Shown one piece after another: positions 57,880-64,000 of a stretch of 64,000 bases of DNA (its first letter is position 1; every line of letters begins with the position of its first letter). Made by a program: the position numbers and the translations under genes. Origin of the DNA: Oceanicaulis sp. MMSF_3324 (GTDB lineage Bacteria > Pseudomonadota > Alphaproteobacteria > Caulobacterales > Maricaulaceae); assembly GCF_030733545.1 (NCBI RefSeq), contig NZ_JASHIU010000002.1:186001-250000 (forward strand), given 5' to 3'. The notes under the pieces were generated by a model. It was not told where the DNA came from, searched no databases, and worked only from the letters and a program-made list of their open reading frames with translations.

Positions 57880-58821
57880 ATGACTGTTCTCGTTATTGCT
57901 GAACACGACAATGCGGAACTGAACGACGCCACCCGCGCCGCCGTGACCGCCGCCTCCAAGATTGGCGGCGACATTCACGTGCTGGTCGCTGGCAAGGGTG
58001 CGGGCGCTGTCGCAGACGCCGCCGGCAAGCTCGACGGCGTGGCGAAGGTTCTTCATGCCGACGCCGAGGCGCTGGAGAAGAAGCTGGCCGAAGCCATGGA
58101 AGCCCTCGTGGTCTCCATCGCCGGTGATTACGACGCCATCCTGGCTCCGGCCACGACGGTGGGTAAGAACTTCATGCCGCGCGTCGCCGCCCAGCTCGAC
58201 GTCATGCTGATCTCCGACATCACGGCCGTTGAAAGCGCGGACACCTTCGTGCGCCCGATCTATGCGGGCAATGCGATGCTGACCGTCAAATCCAATGACG
58301 CCAAGAAGGTCATCACCGTGCGTCCGACCACCTTTGACAAGGCGGGCGATGGCGGTTCGGCATCTGTGGATACGATCGACGCGCCGGCGCCGGCAGCGAA
58401 CTCCGAGTTCGTCTCCGAAGAGCTGTCCAAGTCGGACCGTCCGGAACTGACCCAGGCCAAGATCGTCATCTCCGGCGGCCGCGGCATGGGCAATGGCGAG
58501 AACTTCGCCATCCTTGAAAAAGTCGCCGACAAGCTCAACGCCGCCGTCGGCGCCTCGCGCGCCGCGGTCGATGCGGGCTTCGTGCCGAACGACTACCAGG
58601 TTGGCCAGACCGGCAAGGTGGTCGCCCCGGAACTGTACATCGCCGTCGGCATTTCCGGCGCGATCCAGCACCTGGCGGGCATGAAGGACTCCAAGGTCAT
58701 CGTCGCCATCAACAAGGACGAGGAAGCGCCGATCTTCTCCGTCGCTGACTACGGCCTGGTCGCAGACCTGTTCGACGCCGTCCCGGCGTTCGAAGCCGAG
58801 CTGGAGAAAGCGGGCTACTAG
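57880..58821 (+). CDS. etfA: Electron transfer flavoprotein alpha subunit
   Basis: The 313-residue subunit holds the [15 protein letters not shown] (about 200-211), [27 protein letters not shown] (about 250) and [26 protein letters not shown] are family signatures. It follows etfB by one base and ends at a strong terminator. No acyl-CoA dehydrogenase gene lies next to it. Confidence 0.96.
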   Translation: MTVLVIAEHDNAELNDATRAAVTAASKIGGDIHVLVAGKGAGAVADAAGKLDGVAKVLHADAEALEKKLAEAMEALVVSIAGDYDAILAPATTVGKNFMPRVAAQLDVMLISDITAVESADTFVRPIYAGNAMLTVKSNDAKKVITVRPTTFDKAGDGGSASVDTIDAPAPAANSEFVSEELSKSDRPELTQAKIVISGGRGMGNGENFAILEKVADKLNAAVGASRAAVDAGFVPNDYQVGQTGKVVAPELYIAVGISGAIQHLAGMKDSKVIVAINKDEEAPIFSVADYGLVADLFDAVPAFEAELEKAGY

Positions 58822-58846
58822 GCCGCTTGAAACAGAGCCAAAAGAA

Positions 58847-58877
58847 AACCCCGGAAGCCGCGCTTCCGGGGTTTTTT
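58847..58877 (+). terminator. Rho-independent terminator of etfBA
   Basis: AACCCCGGAAG pairs with CTTCCGGGGTT over CCGCG and runs into TTTT. It lies 25 bases after etfA and just before the converging NTF2-like gene's stop, and may serve both sides. Confidence 0.92.
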
Positions 58878-58881
58878 GTGG

Positions 58882-59382
58882 CTATTGCGCCTCGAACGCC
58901 CGCTCGACCGGCCAGTCCTCGGTTTCAGAGCGCCAGGCGAGACTGGCGACTTTCCAGACCCCGTCCTGACGCGCCAGGACGATGGTGTTCACGCCGGTGG
59001 CGAAGGTTTCGCCGGTATCTGCGCGGATCGCTTCATAAGCGCTCAGCACCGTCGCGAGCCCGCCATACACATGGGTCTGACGCCGGGTCTCGGCCTCGGT
59101 GAAGCCCATTTCGGACAGACGCCCGGCATTGCGGCTGACATAGTCTTCGATCGTGAGCGTCACGACGCGCTCCTCACCCTCTGGCATGGGCGCGAGGACG
59201 GTCATCTGCGCTCCATCCAGGAACATGGCGCGGAAGCGATCCCAATCACGCGCCTCGCCCACCGGGCCGGATATGACGTCATAAAGCGCCTCGACGGCCT
59301 CGCCCGGCGTTTCCTGCGCTATGGCGGGCGCAGACATGACAAAGGCGGCGATAGCAGCGCCGGCGACCCGCACGTGTTTCAT
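58882..59382 (-). CDS. Secreted NTF2/SnoaL-like protein
   Basis: The 166-residue protein has a signal peptide (cut near AIAQETPG) followed by a cone-shaped NTF2-like fold pattern: GEAVEALYDVISGPVGEARDWDRFRAMF at the start and GVNTIVLARQDGVWKVASLAW at the end. Secreted members of this fold have varied or unknown roles; no catalytic residues can be assigned. Confidence 0.8.
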   Translation of the reverse strand: MKHVRVAGAAIAAFVMSAPAIAQETPGEAVEALYDVISGPVGEARDWDRFRAMFLDGAQMTVLAPMPEGEERVVTLTIEDYVSRNAGRLSEMGFTEAETRRQTHVYGGLATVLSAYEAIRADTGETFATGVNTIVLARQDGVWKVASLAWRSETEDWPVERAFEAQ

Positions 59383-59451
59383 GAAGGCATCCTCCCCAGA
59401 CTGAAAGCCTGATTGGGAGGGCTTGGCGCGTCAAAAGCAAGTGAAGCCGCG

Positions 59452-60045
59452 TTAATACCGCTCCAGCGCCGCCTCGATCAGCGCATGGGCTTCGGGGCTG
59501 TCCCATTCGGCCTCACCGGCGACACGGCCGATTTCCTGGCCATTGCGGTCATACAGAATGGTCAGCGGCAGGCCGCGATTGGCGCTGCCCATGACGTTGA
59601 AGGCAATGCTCATGCCCGGATCGAAATAGAAGTTGAGATTGTCCAGCTCGCGCTCTTCAAAGAAGGCGAGCGGCTCCTCGATCCGGCGATCCATGGAGAT
59701 GGTGACTACTTCGAACTCGTCCGAGCCATAGCGGCCTTCCAGCGCATTGAGATAGGGCATCTCCACCACGCAGGGGGCACACCAGGTGGCCCAGAAATTC
59801 ACCAGCACGATCTTGCCGCGCTTGTCCGCCAGGGTCAGCTCCTCGCCCGTATCGGTCACCAGCGTGTTCTGGGGCTGCTCGGGCGGTTCGGGCACGGTGC
59901 GGAATTTCGACATTTCACCCACCGCGTAACTGTCGAGCGGGCCATGGGTGGAACTGACAAACGAACTGAAAATGACGTATAGGATGCCCAACGCGCCAAT
60001 GCCGACGACCGTGATAATCCCTGTTTTCAATGTCGGCGTTTTCAT
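59452..60045 (-). CDS. tlpA: TlpA-like thiol:disulfide oxidoreductase
   Basis: The 197-residue protein is anchored by an N-terminal helix (about 9-29) with a periplasmic thioredoxin domain. The active site is WCAPC in LVNFWATWCAPCVVEMPYLNAL, and the cis-Pro region is in RGLPLTILYDRNG. TlpA-type reductases help copper insertion into cytochrome oxidase or cytochrome c maturation. It is divergent from argH, as in many Alphaproteobacteria; the starts are 56 bases apart. Confidence 0.92.
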   Translation of the reverse strand: MKTPTLKTGIITVVGIGALGILYVIFSSFVSSTHGPLDSYAVGEMSKFRTVPEPPEQPQNTLVTDTGEELTLADKRGKIVLVNFWATWCAPCVVEMPYLNALEGRYGSDEFEVVTISMDRRIEEPLAFFEERELDNLNFYFDPGMSIAFNVMGSANRGLPLTILYDRNGQEIGRVAGEAEWDSPEAHALIEAALERY

Positions 60046-60101
60046 TTCGACCTCTTTCCTGCCGGTTCATTCCGCGAACCTCGCCATAGGACGCATCGCC
60101 C

Positions 60102-61556
60102 ATGACTGAAGATGTAAAATCCCAGAACGCTCAGGCCAGCGGAATATGGGGCGGCCGATTTAACGCCGGACCTTCCGCCGTGATGCAAGCCATCAATGCG
60201 TCTGTGGACGTGGATCAGCGACTTTTTGAACAGGATATCGCCGGCTCCCTCGCCCATGCGCGGATGTTGGCCGCCTGCGGGGTGATTTCAAGCGAGGATG
60301 AGCAGGCGATCACCTCCGGGCTGATCGCGATCCGCGATGACATCATTGCCGGCCAGTTCGAGTGGAAGCCCGAGCTTGAAGACGTGCACATGAATATCGA
60401 GGCTGCGCTGAAGGACAAGATCGGCGCGCCGGCCGGCCGTCTGCATACCGCCCGCTCACGCAATGACCAGGTCGCCACCGATTTCCGTCTCTGGCTGCGC
60501 GATGCGCTCGATGACGCGGCGAAGGGATTACGCGTCTATCAGCAAGCCCTGGTCAAACAGGCCGAGGCCCATGCCGACTGGGTCATGCCAGGCTTCACCC
60601 ATTTGCAGACCGCCCAGCCGATTTCGCTGGGTCACCATCTTCTGTGCTGGGTCGAGGCCGCCGAACGGGATCGGGGTCGCCTGCTGGATGCGCGTGACCG
60701 TCTGAACGAATGCCCGCTGGGCGCGGCGGCCCTGGCGGGCACCGCCTTCCCGATCGACCGGACCATGACGGCGGACGCGCTCGGGTTTGACGTGCCCATG
60801 GCGAACTCCCTCGACGCCGTATCCTCGCGCGATTTCGCGCTGGAAGCGCTGGCCGCCGCCGCCATCACGGCGGTGAACCTGTCACGTTTCGCCGAAGAGG
60901 TCGTGTTGTGGACCTCGGGACGCTTCGGTTTCGCCCAGCTCACCGACGCCTTTTCCACCGGCAGCTCGATCATGCCGCAAAAGCGCAATCCGGACGCCGC
61001 CGAACTGGTGCGCGCCAAGCCGGGCCGGATTTCCGGCGCGCTGCAGGGCCTCATCATCGTCTGCAAGGGCCTGCCGCTCGCCTATTCCAAGGACATGCAG
61101 GAAGACAAGCAGATGGTCTTCGACGCCTTTGACGACCTGGCGCTGGCCGTGGCGGCCATGGCGGGCATGGCGTCCGATCTGAGCTTCAATCGTGACAAGC
61201 TCGAAGCGGCGGCGGGCGAGTCCTATTCCGACGCCACCGATCTCGCCGACTGGCTGGTGCGGGAGCTGAACATGCCGTTCCGCGACGCGCACCACGTGTC
61301 CGGCTCTGCGGTGAAGGCGGCCGAGGCCAAGGGCTTGCCGCTCAAGGACCTGCCGCTTGCCGATTTTCAGGCCATTGAGCCGAAGATCGACGACCGGGTC
61401 TTTACGGTGCTGTCCGCCCGCGCTTCGATGGAGAGCCGGACCAGCTATGGCGGCACCGCGCCGGTTCGCGTGCGTGAACAGGTGCAGGCCTGGACCGAGC
61501 ATTTCGAGTTTGAAGCGGACCTGTTTGACGCTGATGCTGACGGAGAGACGGCATGA
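60102..61556 (+). CDS. argH: Argininosuccinate lyase
   Basis: The 484-residue enzyme splits argininosuccinate to arginine and fumarate, the last step of arginine synthesis. [20 protein letters not shown] at the start, [17 protein letters not shown] (about 121-137), [16 protein letters not shown] and the signature [14 protein letters not shown] (about 287-300) are all present. Other arg genes of the window lie at 3.3-6.6 kb. It overlaps lptM in ATGA (61553-61556). Confidence 0.96.
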   Translation: MTEDVKSQNAQASGIWGGRFNAGPSAVMQAINASVDVDQRLFEQDIAGSLAHARMLAACGVISSEDEQAITSGLIAIRDDIIAGQFEWKPELEDVHMNIEAALKDKIGAPAGRLHTARSRNDQVATDFRLWLRDALDDAAKGLRVYQQALVKQAEAHADWVMPGFTHLQTAQPISLGHHLLCWVEAAERDRGRLLDARDRLNECPLGAAALAGTAFPIDRTMTADALGFDVPMANSLDAVSSRDFALEALAAAAITAVNLSRFAEEVVLWTSGRFGFAQLTDAFSTGSSIMPQKRNPDAAELVRAKPGRISGALQGLIIVCKGLPLAYSKDMQEDKQMVFDAFDDLALAVAAMAGMASDLSFNRDKLEAAAGESYSDATDLADWLVRELNMPFRDAHHVSGSAVKAAEAKGLPLKDLPLADFQAIEPKIDDRVFTVLSARASMESRTSYGGTAPVRVREQVQAWTEHFEFEADLFDADADGETA

Positions 61557-61750
61557 AAAAACTGACCCTCGCCTTTCTGGGCCTCGCCGCGGCGTTGGTT
61601 CTGTCCGGCTGCGGCATTCGCGGTGATCTGGAGCGCCCGCCGCCCTTCTGGGGGGCGGATGAACGCAGCAATGAAGAGCGCGCCCATGAGACCGAAGACG
61701 CCTCGGAAGAAGACGAGGCGGCGACCACTGCAAACGGTGAAACGCGCTAG
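61553..61750 (+). CDS. lptM: LptM-like small lipoprotein
   Basis: The 65-residue lipoprotein has a lipobox ([16 protein letters not shown]) whose mature start CGxRGxLxxPP is the LptM (YifL) pattern. LptM helps the LptDE translocon for LPS to form its disulfides. The tail is acidic. Its ATG overlaps the argH stop. In related genomes lysA usually follows; here the next gene is the DUF4175 protein. Confidence 0.88.
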   Translation: MKKLTLAFLGLAAALVLSGCGIRGDLERPPPFWGADERSNEERAHETEDASEEDEAATTANGETR

Positions 61751-61797
61751 GGCTTTCCCCCGTGCAAAGCCGGCTTTGAGCGTATAGCCTTCAAGCC

Positions 61798-64000
61798 ATG
61801 CAACGCTCGCACGCCTTCTTCCGCGCACGCGCCGCGCTCTTGTGGGAGCGCGCCGCCCCCGTGCTGATCGGTCCGGCCGCCGGGCTGGGCCTGTATCTCA
61901 TCCTGGCGCTGTTCGGCGTATTTGAACGTCTGGGCGATCCGTGGCGTCTGATGGCGCTCGCGCTCACACTGGGCGCCGGCGCCGCCTGGATCCGCTGGAA
62001 GCTGCCCGCCTTCAACGCGCCGAGCCAGACTGACATCGAGCGGCGCGTCGAAGACGATAGCGGGCTGAAGGATCGCCCCTTCGAGGCCCTGCGCGACATG
62101 CCCGCATCGGGCGATCCCCAGCTGTGGGCCGCCCATATCGACCGCATGAAGGCCCGGCTCTCTCGCGCCCGGGCGCGCCGCCCCAAGGCGGCCTGGGCCC
62201 GGCTCGATCCCTATGGCCTGCGCGCCAGCTTCGTGATTGTCATGCTCACCGGCGCCTTTCTGGCCGGCGAACTGGCCAGGCCGCGCCTGGGCGACGCATT
62301 CGCACCGCGGCTTCTGGCGGGCGGCGGACAGGATGCGCGTGTGGACCTCTGGGTGGAGGCGCCCGACTACACGGGCCGCCCCGCCCTCTTTCTGCGCGAC
62401 CGGCGCAGCGCGGAAATCCCTGAAGGCTCAACGCTGTTCGCGCGCATCGCCGGGCTCAACCGCGCGCCCAGCATTTCCGGCGCGCCGTCCGAGACCGAAA
62501 CCCTGTCCGAAGGCGTGCAGCTGGCCCGCATCACGCCCCAGTCCGATGGCGTGATCAGCCTTCGCGCCGGACGTTTGCGCGAAAGCGTGGACTTCACCCT
62601 GATCGGGGACACGCCGCCGCATCTCACTTTCGCGGCGGAACCTGAAGGCGACGCCCAGGGTCGGCTGATGCTCGAGTTTGTCGCCGAGGACGATTACGGG
62701 CTCGAGACCTTGTATCTCGAATACGCCGCCGCACCCGAGGATGAAAGCGAAACGGCGTCCGGGTTCGAGCGCTATGAAATCACGCCGGGTCAGATCCGTC
62801 CCAGCGAGGATGATGTGAAGCAGGCCGAGATTGACCTGTCGCGCAGCCCGCTGGCGGGCGAACGGGTCGTGATCCGCCTCGCCGGTGTGGATGGCGCCGG
62901 CCAGCGCGGGCAGAGCGGGGAGATGACGATCACCCTGCCCCAGCGCGTGTTCCTGGATCCGCTGGCCCGGTCGGTCGCCAGCGAACGCCGCCGTTTCCTG
63001 CAGGTTTCAGAGCGTTATGACGCGATGCCGGACGGGCCGCCGCGCGATAGCCCGTATCTTGATGACCAGCCGCGCCGCCGCCTGGAACGCGCGCCCGACG
63101 AGGTCCAGCGCCTGGCCATGGCGCTCAATGCGGTCAGCGATGCGCCCTCCGCCTATTTCGATGACGCCATTGTCTGGATGGGCTTGCGCACCGCACTGAT
63201 GGAGGTGCGCCGGGCGCGCGAGCTTGATGAGCTGGGCCATATGGACAGCGATCTGTGGGATATCGCCCTGCGCGCGGAACTGGGCAGCCTGGCGGATGCC
63301 GAGGCGGCGCTCGCCGCCGCCGAACGCGCACTGGCCGATGCGCTGGCGCGGGGCGCGGACCAGATCGAGATTTCCGCCCTCATGGATGCGTTCGAGCAGG
63401 CCATGGACCGCTATATGCAACTCCTGATGCGTGAAGCGGCGGAAGCGGGCCGCTTCTCCGATGGCGGCGGGGGCGGCATGTCCGGCGACATGCTCGAGCA
63501 ATTGCTCGAAGCCCTGCGCGAAGCCACCGAGCTGGGCGATACCGAAGGCTCGCGCCAGGCGCTCGCCATGCTGGCCGAACTTCTAAGAAATATGCAGGTG
63601 ACCCTCGGACGGGGGGATGGCGAAGGCGACAGCGAGAGCCCCGCCGCCCAGGCCATGCGTGAAGCGCTCGAGGAGCTGAGCGACGCCATCAACGAGCAGC
63701 GCGGGCTGATGGAAGACACGTTCAACGCCCGGCGCGACCAGCAGAATGGGCAACAAGGCCAGTCCGGTCCCGATCCGCTGTCTGATCCGCTGGCGCCCGG
63801 CGAGCCGGAACGGGGCGGTCAGTCCCAGAACGGCGGCGAAAGCCAGGGTCCGCAGAGCTTCGAGCAACAGGACGGCGCGTCCGGCCGCGGCCTGCAGGAC
63901 CTCGCCGAACCGCAGGAAGACCTGCCCGGCGGTCTGGGCGGTATTGAAGAGGCCATGCCGGGCAGCGGAACCGGTGAAGCGGCGCGGCAGGCGCTGGAAG
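61798..64000 (+). CDS. TIGR02302/DUF4175 family protein, N-terminal part (cut by window edge)
   Basis: I read 734 codons open from ATG 61798 to the window end with no stop. The start has two to three membrane helices (about residues 20-66 and 140-160); then a periplasmic part with FVAEDDYGLETLYLEY and later a long, Gln/Gly-rich region (from about residue 640, RRDQQNGQQGQSGPDPLSDPL) typical of this family. Function is unknown; it is an alphaproteobacterial membrane protein usually encoded near lysA. Stands 47 bases after lptM. Confidence 0.88.
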   Translation, partial: MQRSHAFFRARAALLWERAAPVLIGPAAGLGLYLILALFGVFERLGDPWRLMALALTLGAGAAWIRWKLPAFNAPSQTDIERRVEDDSGLKDRPFEALRDMPASGDPQLWAAHIDRMKARLSRARARRPKAAWARLDPYGLRASFVIVMLTGAFLAGELARPRLGDAFAPRLLAGGGQDARVDLWVEAPDYTGRPALFLRDRRSAEIPEGSTLFARIAGLNRAPSISGAPSETETLSEGVQLARITPQSDGVISLRAGRLRESVDFTLIGDTPPHLTFAAEPEGDAQGRLMLEFVAEDDYGLETLYLEYAAAPEDESETASGFERYEITPGQIRPSEDDVKQAEIDLSRSPLAGERVVIRLAGVDGAGQRGQSGEMTITLPQRVFLDPLARSVASERRRFLQVSERYDAMPDGPPRDSPYLDDQPRRRLERAPDEVQRLAMALNAVSDAPSAYFDDAIVWMGLRTALMEVRRARELDELGHMDSDLWDIALRAELGSLADAEAALAAAERALADALARGADQIEISALMDAFEQAMDRYMQLLMREAAEAGRFSDGGGGGMSGDMLEQLLEALREATELGDTEGSRQALAMLAELLRNMQVTLGRGDGEGDSESPAAQAMREALEELSDAINEQRGLMEDTFNARRDQQNGQQGQSGPDPLSDPLAPGEPERGGQSQNGGESQGPQSFEQQDGASGRGLQDLAEPQEDLPGGLGGIEEAMPGSGTGEAARQALE

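Overview
The window is a 64 kb stretch of G+C-rich bacterial chromosome, densely packed with genes and free of rRNA, tRNA, CRISPR arrays, transposases and prophage genes. Several features point to a marine, prosthecate-type alphaproteobacterium of the Maricaulis/Oceanicaulis kind: a fused N-acetylglutamate synthase/kinase next to an N-acetylornithine carbamoyltransferase, large TonB-dependent receptors, TadG-like von Willebrand proteins, and the alphaproteobacterial gene orders tlpA/argH-lptM-DUF4175 and HIG1-cobalamin adenosyltransferase-etfBA. The assignment is inference from gene content only.

Layout. 1-14 kb: the N-terminal part of an Oar-like TonB receptor (cut by the window edge), a GT39 glycosyltransferase, a secreted MsrA, a translationally coupled arginine operon (argF', argB with fused acetyltransferase, argC), an L,D-transpeptidase, a ferritin-like diiron protein, a sterol-desaturase-family hydroxylase with a partner protein, and a complete TonB receptor. 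14-31 kb: a block rich in hydrolases, oxidoreductases and transporters (PQQ-type sugar dehydrogenase; serine hydrolase-GMC oxidoreductase-aldehyde dehydrogenase operon; EAL phosphodiesterase; penicillin acylase-SDR; D-aminoacylase-like amidohydrolase-BASS symporter; M28 peptidase; AbgT transporter). 31-38 kb: two tandem TadG-like VWA proteins, a class I aminotransferase, a serine hydrolase, a YgjP-like metallopeptidase, small membrane proteins and a short AT-rich islet. 38-46.5 kb: gltBD, then an iron-storage neighbourhood (bfd and bfr) enclosing a degenerate GGDEF/EAL-like protein. 46.5-49 kb: a zinc operon (ZIP transporter, His-rich ZrgA-like protein, DUF3299) behind a Zur-like dyad. 49-54 kb: GNAT, PutP-like symporter, EamA exporter-Rieske oxygenase, TetR. 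54-64 kb: HIG1 protein, serine hydrolase, cobalamin adenosyltransferase, YceI, etfBA, NTF2-like protein, TlpA, argH, lptM and the start of a DUF4175/TIGR02302 protein.

How the parts relate. The arginine genes imply the acetylated pathway (acetylornithine to acetylcitrulline), with argH far away in the same window. Etf, the adenosyltransferase and the HIG1 protein belong to aerobic respiration and B12-dependent metabolism. Bfd and Bfr form an iron store/release pair.

Beyond the genes, the most interesting non-coding signals are a 13-bp palindrome (TGAACG-N-CGTTCA) recurring at four promoters in the first 28 kb, a leader hairpin that would bury the ribosome-binding site of the AbgT transporter, a structured etfB leader, two mutually exclusive hairpins inside the zinc operon, and three convergent gene pairs whose stop codons share one CTAG. 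I see no single unmistakable new defence or biosynthetic system; the candidates are the shared-palindrome regulon, the minimal zinc operon and the degenerate c-di-GMP-type protein beside the iron genes.
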